Shown here one piece after another: positions 43,831 to 52,154 of a stretch of DNA of 64,000 bases (position 1 is the first letter of the stretch; the number at the start of each line of letters is the position of its first letter). The notes under the pieces were generated by a model, which was given only the letters and a program-made list of their open reading frames with translations, searched no databases and was not told where the DNA came from. The DNA is from Nocardioides sp. SYSU D00038. GTDB taxonomy: Bacteria > Actinomycetota > Actinomycetes > Propionibacteriales > Nocardioidaceae. Position numbers and translations under genes: made by a program. The stretch is taken from NCBI RefSeq assembly GCF_016924665.1, contig NZ_JAFFJT010000014.1, positions 186,001-250,000 on the forward strand. The letters run 5' to 3'.

Positions 43831-44547
43831 TCAGGACTCCTGGGTCGGGCTGGCGGTCGGGCTGGCGGTCGGGCTGGCGGTCGGGCTGGCGGTCTGGCCG
43901 GCGGTCGGGCTGGCGGTCTGGCCGGCGGTCGGGCTGGCGGTCGGTCTGGACGAGGGACGGGCGATGCCGTCGAGCAGGATCGTGAGGTACTGCGAGGCGA
44001 TCGCCTCGTGGCTGAGCTTGCCGCCGGGGCGGTACCACCGGACCGCGACCCACACGGTGTCGCGGATGAAGCGGTAGGTGAGCTCGATGTCGAGGTCGGC
44101 GTCGAGCACGCCCTCGCGGACGCCGTCGTCGAGCAACGTGATCCACACCTGTCGCGACTGGGCGTTGCGCTCGGCGAGGTAGGCGAACCGGTCGAACCCG
44201 CCGAGGTACGCCGCCTCGTTCTGGAAGATCGCGACCTCGTGGGGGTGCTCGTCGATCGCCGCGAACGACAGCCGCACGCACCGCTCGATCTTCACCCGCG
44301 CGTCGACGTCGCTGGCGAGCACCGCGTCGTACGCCGCGAACAGCTCGTCCTGGAAGGTGGACAGGATCTCGTCGACCATCGACTCCTTGGAGTCGAAGTG
44401 GTGGTAGAGGCTGCCCGACAGGATGCCCGCGGCGTCGGCGATGTCTCGCACCGTGGTGTTCTTGAAGCCCTTCTCGGCGAACAGGCGGGCCGCGATGGCC
44501 AGCAGCTCCTGGCGCCGGCTGTGGGCCGGTACGGCGTCGGCGGTCAT
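43831..44547 (-). CDS. kstR2: TetR-family repressor KstR2
   Basis: 238 aa. Represses the C/D-ring (HIP) genes; in mycobacteria HIP-CoA releases it. The N-terminal TetR helix-turn-helix (about residues 8-55) has SRRQELLAIAARLFAEKGF, AGILSGSLYHHF and SKESMVDEIL, nearly as in Rv3557c. FIRDTVWVAVRWYRPGGKLS near the end is also KstR2-typical. Oddly, about 35 extra residues (PTASPTAGQTASPTAS type) follow, coded by eight 12-bp repeats. Normal KstR2 is about 200 aa. ATG 44547; inside its own regulated operon, so autoregulated. Confidence 0.94.
   Translation of the reverse strand: MTADAVPAHSRRQELLAIAARLFAEKGFKNTTVRDIADAAGILSGSLYHHFDSKESMVDEILSTFQDELFAAYDAVLASDVDARVKIERCVRLSFAAIDEHPHEVAIFQNEAAYLGGFDRFAYLAERNAQSRQVWITLLDDGVREGVLDADLDIELTYRFIRDTVWVAVRWYRPGGKLSHEAIASQYLTILLDGIARPSSRPTASPTAGQTASPTAGQTASPTASPTASPTASPTQES
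43846..43941 (-). repeat. 12-bp tandem repeat in kstR2 3' end
   Basis: Eight units of CGGGCTGGCGGT, two of them varied to CTGGCCGGCGGT. In frame, each adds four residues (Ala/Ser/Pro/Thr or Gly/Gln) to the KstR2 C-terminus. Confidence 0.9.
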
Positions 44548-44564
44548 GGCACCCAGTCTCCGGG

Positions 44565-45368
44565 TCAGGCCTGCTGGCTGCTGACCGCGACGACCTCGCC
44601 GGTCATGTAGGAGGTGTAGTCGCTGGCGAGCATCACCATCACGTTGGCGACCTCCCACGGCTCGGCGGCGCGACCGAACGCCTCGCGCTGCTTGAGCTCG
44701 GCCAGCAGCTCGTCGGAGGTGACCTTGGCCAGGAACGGGTGCATCGCGAGACTGGGCGAGACCGCGTTGACCCGGATGCCGTGGGGCGCGAGATCGATCG
44801 CGGCGCAGCGGGTCAGCGCCATCACCCCCGCCTTGGCGGCGGCGTAGTGCGCTTGGCCCTCCTGGGCGCGCCAGCCGATCACCGAGGCGTTGTTGACGAT
44901 CACGCCCCGCCGCCCGGCCGCCGCCATCCGCTGGCCGGCGGCACGCACGCAGCGGAAGGTGCCGGTGAGCGTGATGTCGAGCACCCGCGACCACTGCTCG
45001 TCGGTCATCTCCAGGACGCTGGCCGTGCCGCCCAGGCCGGCGTTGTTGACCATCACGTCGACGCCGCCAACCTCGTCGGCGAGGTCGAGCAGCGCGCCCA
45101 CCTGGGCCTCGTCGGTGACGTCGCAGACCCGCTGGCGCACCCGGTCGGCACCGAACTCCGCGGCCAGTGCCCCCTCCGCCTCGGCCAGGCGACGCTCGTG
45201 GGTGTCGCTGAAGACGACCGCGCGGGCGCCCTCCTCGAGCGCGCGTCGCACGACGGCGGCGCCGATGCCGGCACCGGCGGCGGCCGTCACGACCACCACC
45301 CGGCCGGCCAGCAGGTCGTGGCCGGGCACGTAGTCGGGCGCGGGCTGCTCGGGTCGGACGGTGGTCAC
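44565..45368 (-). CDS. ipdF: SDR dehydrogenase IpdF-type
   Basis: 267 aa. Oxidises the 5-hydroxyl of 5-OH-HIP-type CoA intermediates to the ketone (homologue Rv3559c). Cofactor loop TAAAGAGIGAAVVRR, VMVNNAGLGG, catalytic Ser in NNASVIGWRA and YAAAKAG. The GTG start directly abuts the fadE30 stop. 17 bp to kstR2. Confidence 0.92.
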   Translation of the reverse strand: MTTVRPEQPAPDYVPGHDLLAGRVVVVTAAAGAGIGAAVVRRALEEGARAVVFSDTHERRLAEAEGALAAEFGADRVRQRVCDVTDEAQVGALLDLADEVGGVDVMVNNAGLGGTASVLEMTDEQWSRVLDITLTGTFRCVRAAGQRMAAAGRRGVIVNNASVIGWRAQEGQAHYAAAKAGVMALTRCAAIDLAPHGIRVNAVSPSLAMHPFLAKVTSDELLAELKQREAFGRAAEPWEVANVMVMLASDYTSYMTGEVVAVSSQQA

Positions 45369-46565
45369 TCAGGCCCCCTTGGGCTCTCGCGGGAGGCCGA
45401 GCACGCGCTCGGCCAGGATGTTGCGCTGCACCTCGTCGCTGCCGCCGTAGATCGTGTCGGCGCGGGAGAAGAGGAAGAGTCGCTGCCACGGGTCGAGCTC
45501 GTACGGCGCCGCGGCGATGGTCAGCCCGGCCGTGCCCAGCACGTCCATGGCGACCTCGCCGAGCCGGCGGTGCCAGCCGGCCCAGACGAGCTTGAAGATC
45601 GAGCCGGCGCCGCCGCCGGCCGCGGAGTCGTCGCCGCCGGTCACCTGGGAGAGGCCGCGCAGCGCCTGGAAGCGCAGCACCTCGAGCTCGACCTTGAGCG
45701 CGGCGAGCCGGTCGCGCAGCACCGGGTCGTCGAGGGCGCCGTGCTCGCGGGCCAGGCCCACGACGCCGTCGAGCTCGCGGGCGAAGCCGACCACCTGGCC
45801 GAGCACCGAGACGCCGCGCTCGAAGCCGAGCAGCCCCATCGCCACGCCCCAGCCGGACCCGGGCTCCCCCACCACGAGGTCGGCGTCGGTGCGGGCACCG
45901 GTGAGGAAGACCTCGTTGAACTCCGAGCCGCCGGTGAGCTGCTCGATGGGCCGGACCTCGACCCCCTCCTGGTCGATCGGCACCAGCAGGAAGCTGAGGC
46001 CGCGGTGGCGCTGCGAGCCGGGCTCGCTGCGCGCGACCACGAACAGCCACTGGGAGAAGTGGGCGTTGGAGGTCCACACCTTCTGCCCGTCGAGCACCCA
46101 CGCGTCACCCTCGAGCCGGGCCCGGGTCTGCACGTTGGCGAGGTCGGAGCCGGCCCCGGGCTCGGAGTAGCCCTGGGCCCACAGCTCCTCGACGGCCAGG
46201 ATCCGCGGCAGGAAGCGCTGCTGCTGGGCCTCGGTGCCGAAGGCTATCAGCGTCGGGCCGAGCAGCTCCTCGCCGAGGTGGTTGACTCGCGCCGGGGCGC
46301 CGGACCGGGCGTACTCCTCGTGGAAGATCACCTGCTGCCACAGGCTCAGCCCGCGGCCGCCGTGCTCGGTGGGCCAGCCCACGCACGTCCAGCCGTGCGC
46401 GGCGAGGTGGCGGTTCCACGCGAGCCGCTCCTCGACCGCCTCGTGGTCCTTGCCGGGCCCGCCCAGGCCGCGCAGCGCGCCCCACTCGCCGGCGAGGTGG
46501 TCCTCGAGCCAGGCACGGACCTCGACGCGGAACGCCTCGTCCGCCGCCGAGTAGCCCAGGTGCAT
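45369..46565 (-). CDS. fadE30: Acyl-CoA dehydrogenase FadE30-type
   Basis: 398 aa. Dehydrogenates the propionyl side chain of 5-OH-HIP-CoA at the start of C/D-ring degradation. Signature segments: QGYSEPGAGSDLANVQTRA, DGQKVWTSNAHFSQW, YGGSDEVQRNILAERVLGLP. ATG 46565 is 7 nt after TACTGT on the minus strand, so the operon message may be leaderless. Divergent from fadD3, as Rv3560c/Rv3561. Confidence 0.94.
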   Translation of the reverse strand: MHLGYSAADEAFRVEVRAWLEDHLAGEWGALRGLGGPGKDHEAVEERLAWNRHLAAHGWTCVGWPTEHGGRGLSLWQQVIFHEEYARSGAPARVNHLGEELLGPTLIAFGTEAQQQRFLPRILAVEELWAQGYSEPGAGSDLANVQTRARLEGDAWVLDGQKVWTSNAHFSQWLFVVARSEPGSQRHRGLSFLLVPIDQEGVEVRPIEQLTGGSEFNEVFLTGARTDADLVVGEPGSGWGVAMGLLGFERGVSVLGQVVGFARELDGVVGLAREHGALDDPVLRDRLAALKVELEVLRFQALRGLSQVTGGDDSAAGGGAGSIFKLVWAGWHRRLGEVAMDVLGTAGLTIAAAPYELDPWQRLFLFSRADTIYGGSDEVQRNILAERVLGLPREPKGA

Positions 46566-46577
46566 GTTTGCTACAGT

Positions 46578-46595
46578 ACCAAGCAACTGCTTGGT
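46578..46595. promoter_or_regulatory. KstR2-type operator, fadE30 / fadD3
   Basis: ACCAAGCAACTGCTTGGT, a palindrome with perfect 8-bp arms around 2 bp. It agrees with the published KstR2 consensus AnCAAGnnCTTGnT apart from one base. Shared by the two divergent operons of the HIP module. Confidence 0.85.
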
Positions 46596-46614
46596 TGGGC
46601 ACCCAGGAGGCGAG

Positions 46615-48141
46615 ATGGAGCGCACCGTCCCCGGCGTGCTGCGTGCCGCGGCCGAGCGCCACGGCGACCGGCCGGCGTACGTCGAGGGCGGCGCCGCGAC
46701 GTCGTTCCGCGAGCTCCTCGACCGGGTGCGGCAGGTCGCCGCCGGCTACGTCGGCCTCGGCGTCGGGCCCGGCGACCGGGTGTGCGTGTGGGCTCCCAAC
46801 AGCGTCGACTGGGTGGTGGCCGCCCTAGCCGTCCACTACGCCGGCGGGACCCTGGTCCCCTGCAACTCCCGCTACACCGGTCACGAGGTCGCCGACCTGG
46901 TGCACCGCACCGGCGCCCGGCTGGTGCTGCTCGAGGACGGCTTCCTGGGCCGCACGCAGGCCGCCGACCTGCGCGCCGCGGGGGTCGGCGACGACGTGAC
47001 CGTGCTCGACCTGCGCCGCGACCTCGACGGGCTGGCCCCCGGTGACGTCGACATCGACGCGGTGGCCGCCGCGGTCTCGCCGGACGACGTGGCCGATATC
47101 CTGTTCACCTCCGGCACGACCGGCCGCCCCAAGGGGGCCATGTCGGCCCATCGCCAGACCGTGGGCGTGGCCGCGGTCTGGGGCCGGCTCGGGGGCGTGA
47201 CCGCCGACGACCGCTACCTGGTGGTCAACCCTTTCTTCCACTCCTTCGGCTACAAGGTCGGCATCGTCACCGGGTTGGTCACCGGGGCGACGCTCTACCC
47301 CCTGGCCACCTTCGACCTCGACGAGACGATGCGGCTGGTCGAGGAGGAGCGGATCACCGTGCTCCCCGGGGCGCCGACCATCTACCAGTCGCTGCTCGGC
47401 GCTCCCGGTCGCGACCGGCGCGACCTGTCGTCGCTACGGCTGGCGGTGACCGGCGCGGCCGTCGTGCCGGTGGTGCTGATCGAGCGGATGCGCGCCCCCG
47501 CCCCGGAGGGCCTGGGCATCGACCAGGTCGTGACGGCGTTCGGGATGACCGAGGCGGTCGTCGTGACGATGTGTCGCGAGGGCGACCCCGCAGAGCTGGT
47601 GGCGACCACCTGCGGGCGCGCGATCCCCGGCATGGAGATCCGCACCGACCCCGGCACCGGTGAGCTGCTGGTGCGGGGCGACCACGTGATGCTCGGCTAC
47701 CTCGACGACCCCGCGGCCACCGAGGAGGCGATCGACGCCGACGGCTGGCTGCACACCGGCGACGTCGGCGAGCTCGACGCGGACGGCAACCTGCGGATCA
47801 CCGACCGGATCAAGGACATGTACATCTCCGGCGGCTTCAACGTCTACCCCGCCGAGGTCGAGCAGGCGCTGATGCGGATGGACGGCGTCGCCGACGTCGC
47901 GGTCGTCGGGGTGCCCGACGAGCGGCTGGGCGAGGTCGGCCGGGCGTACGTCGTGCCGGCCGCGGGCGCGACCGTGGCACCCGACGAGGTGATCGCCTTC
48001 GCCCGGGAGAGGCTCGCGAACTTCAAGGTGCCGCGCGAGGTCGAGCTCACCGACGCGCTCCCCCGCAACCTGTCCGGCAAGGTGCTGAAGACGGCCCTTC
48101 GAGGCTCTCCGGCCGACACCTCAGGAACCGAGAAGGACTGA
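46615..48141 (+). CDS. fadD3: HIP-CoA ligase FadD3
   Basis: 508 aa. Adds CoA to HIP, the entry step of C/D-ring degradation. ATP loop LFTSGTTGRPKGAMS, HSFGYKVGIVTGL, GWLHTGDVGELDADG and the final lysine region LPRNLSGKVLKTAL. ATG 46615 has a strong CAGGAGG site, unlike the leaderless genes nearby. First gene of fadD3-fadE31-fadE32-fadE33, as in Rv3561-Rv3564. Confidence 0.95.
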   Translation: MERTVPGVLRAAAERHGDRPAYVEGGAATSFRELLDRVRQVAAGYVGLGVGPGDRVCVWAPNSVDWVVAALAVHYAGGTLVPCNSRYTGHEVADLVHRTGARLVLLEDGFLGRTQAADLRAAGVGDDVTVLDLRRDLDGLAPGDVDIDAVAAAVSPDDVADILFTSGTTGRPKGAMSAHRQTVGVAAVWGRLGGVTADDRYLVVNPFFHSFGYKVGIVTGLVTGATLYPLATFDLDETMRLVEEERITVLPGAPTIYQSLLGAPGRDRRDLSSLRLAVTGAAVVPVVLIERMRAPAPEGLGIDQVVTAFGMTEAVVVTMCREGDPAELVATTCGRAIPGMEIRTDPGTGELLVRGDHVMLGYLDDPAATEEAIDADGWLHTGDVGELDADGNLRITDRIKDMYISGGFNVYPAEVEQALMRMDGVADVAVVGVPDERLGEVGRAYVVPAAGATVAPDEVIAFARERLANFKVPREVELTDALPRNLSGKVLKTALRGSPADTSGTEKD

Positions 48142-48144
48142 CGC

Positions 48145-49407
48145 ATGGATCTGGAACTCTCCGAGTCGGAGCTGGCCTTCCAGGCCGAGGCGCGGGAGTG
48201 GCTGGCCGCCAACGTGCCGGCCCAGCCGCTGCCCTCGATGGACACCGCGGAGGGCTGGGTCGCCCACCAGGAGTGGGAGCGCCGGCTCGCCGACGCGAGG
48301 TGGTCGGTCGTGTCGTGGCCGCGGGCCTACTCCGGCCGCGAGGCGTCACTGGTGGAGTGGGTGGTCTTCGAGGAGGAGTACTACCGCGCCGGGGCCCCGG
48401 GTCGGGTGTCGCAGAACGGCATCTTCCTGCTGGCGCCGATCATCTTCGACCACGGCACGCAGGAGCAGCAGGACCGGTTCCTGCCTACGATGGCCACGGG
48501 CGAGCAGGTCTGGGCGCAGTGCTGGTCGGAGCCGGAGGCCGGCTCGGACCTCGCCTCACTGCGCTCGACGGCCCGGCGCGACGAGGCGCGCGGCGGCTGG
48601 GTGCTCAACGGCCAGAAGACCTGGTCGTCGCGGGCGTCGTTCGCCCACTGGGGGTTCGGCCTGTTCCGCTCCGACCCGGAGGCGCAGCGGCACCAGGGGC
48701 TCACCTACTTCCTGTTCCCGCTCGACGCCGACGGCGTGACGGTGCGCCCGATCGCCCAGCTCGACGGCGAGGCGGGCTTCGCCGAGGTGTTCTTCGAGGA
48801 CGTCTTCGTGCCCGACCGCGACGTGCTCGGCGCCCCCGGCGACGGGTGGCGGGTCGCGATGTCGACCGCGGGCAACGAGCGCGGGCTCTCGCTGCGCTCC
48901 CCCGGCCGGTTCTGCGCGGCGGCCGACCGGCTGGTCGAGCTCTGGCGCGAGCACGGCGACGCGGTGCCGACGGCGGCCGACGGCGTCGTCGACGCCTGGC
49001 TCAAGGCGCAGGCCTACCGCCTCTACACCTGGGGCACCGTGACCCGGCTCGCCGACGGCGGCGAGATGGGGGCGGCCGGCTCGGTGAACAAGGTGTGGTG
49101 GTCGGAGCTCGACATCGCGCTCCACGAGACCGCGCTCGACCTGCTCGGCCCGACGGCCGAGCTGGAGTCGCGGTGGCTCGACGGCTACACGTTCTCGCTG
49201 TCGGGGCCGATCTACGCCGGCACCAACGAGATCCAGCGCAACATCGTGGCGGAGCGGATCCTGGGGCTGCCCCGCGAGCCGAAGGCGAGCAGCAAGCAGG
49301 GCGAGCCGAAGGCGAGCAGCAAGCAGGGCGAGCCGAAGGCGAGCAGCAAGCAGGGCGAGCCGAAGGCGAGCAGCAAGCAGGGCGAGCCGAAGGGGGTGGC
49401 CCGATGA
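48145..49407 (+). CDS. fadE31: Acyl-CoA dehydrogenase FadE31-type with repeat tail
   Basis: 420 aa, HIP-pathway acyl-CoA dehydrogenase subunit. The core is normal: AQCWSEPEAGSDLASLRSTA, NGQKTWSSRASFAHW and YAGTNEIQRNIVAERILGLP. That motif usually ends the protein, but here about 40 residues of EPKASSKQG repeats follow, coded by 27-bp tandem units, before a 4-nt overlap with fadE32. The tail is hydrophilic, Lys/Ser-rich and probably disordered. Starts 3 bp after fadD3. Confidence 0.93.
   Translation: MDLELSESELAFQAEAREWLAANVPAQPLPSMDTAEGWVAHQEWERRLADARWSVVSWPRAYSGREASLVEWVVFEEEYYRAGAPGRVSQNGIFLLAPIIFDHGTQEQQDRFLPTMATGEQVWAQCWSEPEAGSDLASLRSTARRDEARGGWVLNGQKTWSSRASFAHWGFGLFRSDPEAQRHQGLTYFLFPLDADGVTVRPIAQLDGEAGFAEVFFEDVFVPDRDVLGAPGDGWRVAMSTAGNERGLSLRSPGRFCAAADRLVELWREHGDAVPTAADGVVDAWLKAQAYRLYTWGTVTRLADGGEMGAAGSVNKVWWSELDIALHETALDLLGPTAELESRWLDGYTFSLSGPIYAGTNEIQRNIVAERILGLPREPKASSKQGEPKASSKQGEPKASSKQGEPKASSKQGEPKGVAR
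49274..49392 (+). repeat. 27-bp tandem repeat in fadE31 3' end
   Basis: Four identical 27-bp units (starts 49274, 49301, 49328, 49355) and an 11-bp partial fifth. Each encodes EPKASSKQG. Identity between units suggests recent expansion, or slippage-prone DNA. Confidence 0.95.
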
Positions 49408-50342
49408 GGTTCGAGCCGACGAGCGACCAGCGCGACTTCGCAGCCGCGGTCGACGGGCTGCTGTCGGCGTCCGACACGGTGGCGGTGGCGCGGGCCTGGG
49501 CCGAGGGCGACACCGAGCCGGGGCTGCGGCTGTGGTCGCGGCTGGCCGAGCAGGGCGTCAACGCGCTGCTGGTCCCCGAGGACGTCGGGGGCCTGGGCGC
49601 GAGCCGCGTGGAGCTGGTGATCGCCTTCGAGCTGCTGGGCCGGCACGGCGTGCCCGGCCCGTGGGTCGAGTCGGCGGCGTACCTGCCGGTGGCGCTGACC
49701 GACACCGAGACCCTGGCTGCGCTGGCCGAGGGCGCCGTCGGCACCGTGGCGGCACCCCCGCACGCGCCGCTGGCGCTCGACGCCGACGTCGCCGACCACG
49801 TCTACCTCGCAACGGCCACCGGGCTGGTCGGCGGTGCGGTCGGCACCGGGAAGGTGTCGGTCGACCGGACCCGGCGGCTGTTCGAGGTGTCCGGGGTGGA
49901 CGGCGACGGGTCGCCGGCGCCGCTCGACGCGGCGTTCGACTCCGCTGCCCTCGCGACCGCCGCCCAGCTGCTCGGCGCTGGTGAGCGGCTGCTCGCCGAC
50001 TCGGTGACCTACGTCAAGCAGCGCAAGCAGTTCGGCCGCGAGATCGGTTCCTACCAGGCGATCAAGCACGCGCTCGCCGACGTGCGGATCGGGCTCGACT
50101 TCGCCCGCCCGCTGCTGCTGGGCGCCGCGCTCGGCGAGGTGCCGGCCGGCGCGGCGAAGGTCGCCTGCGGCGACGCCGCGTACCGCGCCTCGCGCACCGG
50201 CCTGCAGGTGCACGGTGCGATCGGCTACACCCAGGAGTTCGACCTCAGCGTCTGGGTCACCAAGGTGCGCGCGCTGGTGACCGCGTGGGGCACGCCCGCG
50301 CTGCACCGCGGCCGGCTGCTCGAGTCGCTCGTGGGGGCCTGA
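49404..50342 (+). CDS. fadE32: Acyl-CoA dehydrogenase FadE32-type
   Basis: 312 aa, short acyl-CoA dehydrogenase-like subunit expected to pair with FadE31 or FadE33 in a heteromer. N-terminal helical domain with LLVPEDVGGLGASRVELV and C-terminal domain with KQRKQFGREIGSYQAIKHAL and GLQVHGAIGYTQEFDL. The middle domain is short. Starts at ATG 49404 within the end of fadE31. Equivalent to Rv3563. Confidence 0.92.
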   Translation: MRFEPTSDQRDFAAAVDGLLSASDTVAVARAWAEGDTEPGLRLWSRLAEQGVNALLVPEDVGGLGASRVELVIAFELLGRHGVPGPWVESAAYLPVALTDTETLAALAEGAVGTVAAPPHAPLALDADVADHVYLATATGLVGGAVGTGKVSVDRTRRLFEVSGVDGDGSPAPLDAAFDSAALATAAQLLGAGERLLADSVTYVKQRKQFGREIGSYQAIKHALADVRIGLDFARPLLLGAALGEVPAGAAKVACGDAAYRASRTGLQVHGAIGYTQEFDLSVWVTKVRALVTAWGTPALHRGRLLESLVGA

Positions 50343-51331
50343 TGGACTTCGCGCTGTCGGAGGAGCAGCAGGAGCTGGCCGCGACCGTGCGGTCGCTGCT
50401 CGCCAAGCGGGCCGACAGCGCCGCGGTCCGCGCCGCGGCGGTCTCGGAGCAGGGGCACGACCAGGAGCTGTGGCGCACGCTGTGCGAGCAGATCGGCGTG
50501 GCGGCCCTCGCGGTGCCGGAGGAGCTCGGCGGCGCCGGCTTCACCCTCTTCGAGTCCTACGTCGCGCTGGAGGAGCTCGGGCGCTCGCTCGCGCCCAGCC
50601 CGCTGCTGGCGTCGCTGGTGACCGCCGAGGCCCTGCTCGCCGGTGCGGACGACGACGCCCGCGCCCGGCTGCTCCCCCGCCTGGGGGCCGGTGAGGTCGG
50701 GGCGTTCGCCGACGGGGTCGAGGCCACGCACGTGCTCGACGGCGACCGCGCGACGGTGCTGGTCGTGGCCACCGACGACGGCCTGTTCGAGGTCGATCCG
50801 GCCGAGGCGACCCGTGCCTGGACCCCGACCATGGACCAGACGATCCGCCTGGCGTCGGTCACGTCGTCGCCGACCCGCCGGATCGGCGAGGCCGCCCCCG
50901 CGCGCGAGCGCGCCGCCCTGGTCGGCGCCGCCGGCGTCGCGGTGCTCCAGACCGGGCTGGCGGCGCGGGCCCTGGAGATGACGGTGGCCTACAGCAAGGA
51001 GCGGGTGCAGTTCGGGCGGCCGATCGGCTCGTTCCAGGCGCTCAAGCACCGGATGGCCGACATGCTGGTGCTCGCCGAGATGTGCCGCTCCGCGAGCTGG
51101 GCGGCGGCGTACGCCGTCTCGGTGGGCGCCGACGACGCCGCCCACCTCACCTCGGTCGCCAAGTCCTACTGCTCCGACGCCCTGGCCCAGCTCGCCGCCG
51201 AGACCGTCCAGCTCCACGGCGGCATCGCGATCACCTGGGAGCACGACGCCCAGCTGGTCTTCAAGCGCGCCCACGCGCTCGGTCAGCTCTTCGGTGCCGC
51301 TCACGAGCACCGCGCCCGGGTTCAGCTGTAG
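50342..51331 (+). CDS. fadE33: Acyl-CoA dehydrogenase FadE33-type
   Basis: 329 aa. MDFALSEEQQELAATVRSLL start, VPEELGGAGFTLFE, SKERVQFGRPIGSFQALKHR and QLHGGIAITWEHDAQLVFKR. Partner of FadE32-type subunits in HIP degradation. ATG in a TGATG overlap with fadE32. Last gene of the operon, followed by a strong hairpin; the aspB-like gene found after it in M. tuberculosis is absent. Confidence 0.92.
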   Translation: MDFALSEEQQELAATVRSLLAKRADSAAVRAAAVSEQGHDQELWRTLCEQIGVAALAVPEELGGAGFTLFESYVALEELGRSLAPSPLLASLVTAEALLAGADDDARARLLPRLGAGEVGAFADGVEATHVLDGDRATVLVVATDDGLFEVDPAEATRAWTPTMDQTIRLASVTSSPTRRIGEAAPARERAALVGAAGVAVLQTGLAARALEMTVAYSKERVQFGRPIGSFQALKHRMADMLVLAEMCRSASWAAAYAVSVGADDAAHLTSVAKSYCSDALAQLAAETVQLHGGIAITWEHDAQLVFKRAHALGQLFGAAHEHRARVQL

Positions 51332-51343
51332 CCGGTCGGTCGT

Positions 51344-51377
51344 CGCCGACCCGGCGCTGGTTGACGCCGGGTCGGCG
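51344..51377 (+). terminator. Hairpin terminator after fadE33
   Basis: CGCCGACCCGGCG and CGCCGGGTCGGCG form a perfect 13-bp stem around an 8-nt loop, 12 bp after the stop. No T-tract, as is common in GC-rich actinobacteria. Confidence 0.75.
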
Positions 51378-51421
51378 CGCACGGGCGTCGACAAGCGCCG
51401 GCTCGGGGATCACGGACGGGG

Positions 51422-52010
51422 CTGACCCACCGCTGCCGTGCCGGTCGGCGAGGCGGCGGTGACCAGGCCCCGGTCCGAGGTGGTCGGACGGCGGCTCACT
51501 CACCGCTGCCGTGCGAGTCGGCGGGGCGGCGGTGACCAGGCCCCGGTCCGGGTCGGTCGGACGGTGGCTGACCCACCGCTGCCGTGCGGGTCGGCGGGGC
51601 GGCGGTGACCAGGCCCCGGTTCGAGTCGCCCGGAAGGCGGCTGACCCACCGCTGCCGTGCGGGTCGGCGGGGCGGCGGTGACCAGGCCCCGGTTCGAGTC
51701 GGTCGGACGGCGGCTGACCCACCGCCGCCGTGCGGGTCGGCGGGGCGGCGGTGACCAGGCCCCGGTTCGAGTCGCCCGGAAGGCGGCTCACTCACCGCTG
51801 CCGTGCGGGTCGGCGGGGCGGCGGTGACCAGGCCCCGGTTCGAGTCGGTCGAACGGCGGCTGACACACCGCTGCCGTGCGGGCCGGCGGGGCGGCGCTGA
51901 CCAGGTCCCGGTCCGGGCCGGTCGGACGGCGGCTGACACACCGCTGCCGTGCGAGTCGACGGGGCGGCGGTGACCAGGCCCCGGTTCGAGCAGGTCGGAC
52001 GGCGGGTCAC
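51422..52010 (-). repeat. 73-bp tandem repeat, locus 2 (8 units plus remnant)
   Basis: Units begin at 51422, 51495, 51568, 51641, 51714, 51787, 51860 and 51933, each with CTGACCCACCGCTGCCGTG or a close variant, and a remnant at 52006. The period is exactly 73 bp throughout. The reverse complement of the unit matches the units at 60968. The unit holds GCGGTG/CACCGC arms that could fold. The 823-bp gap 51332-52154 has no convincing gene. The minus-strand frames here are open only because the repeat lacks stops. Confidence 0.92.
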
Positions 52011-52154
52011 TCACCGCCGCCCCGCGGGCCACCGTGGCGAGCGGGTGCGCCTGGTCGTCACGGTCCGGTCATCACGGTCCGGCGTCCCGCCTACGGGGAT
52101 CTGGTGTTCAGGTTCGTGTCCGGCAGGGTCCGGCGCTCCTGAGACCGGCTCGCA

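Noticed and set aside
51422..52010. CRISPR array
   Set aside because: Units are contiguous and alike over their full 73 bp, with no unique spacers and no cas genes nearby.
51261..52032. Minus-strand open frames of about 175 codons across the repeat array
   Set aside because: They exist only because the 73-bp unit has no stops in these frames. The period is not a multiple of three, so each unit is read in a new frame, and no family-like sequence appears.
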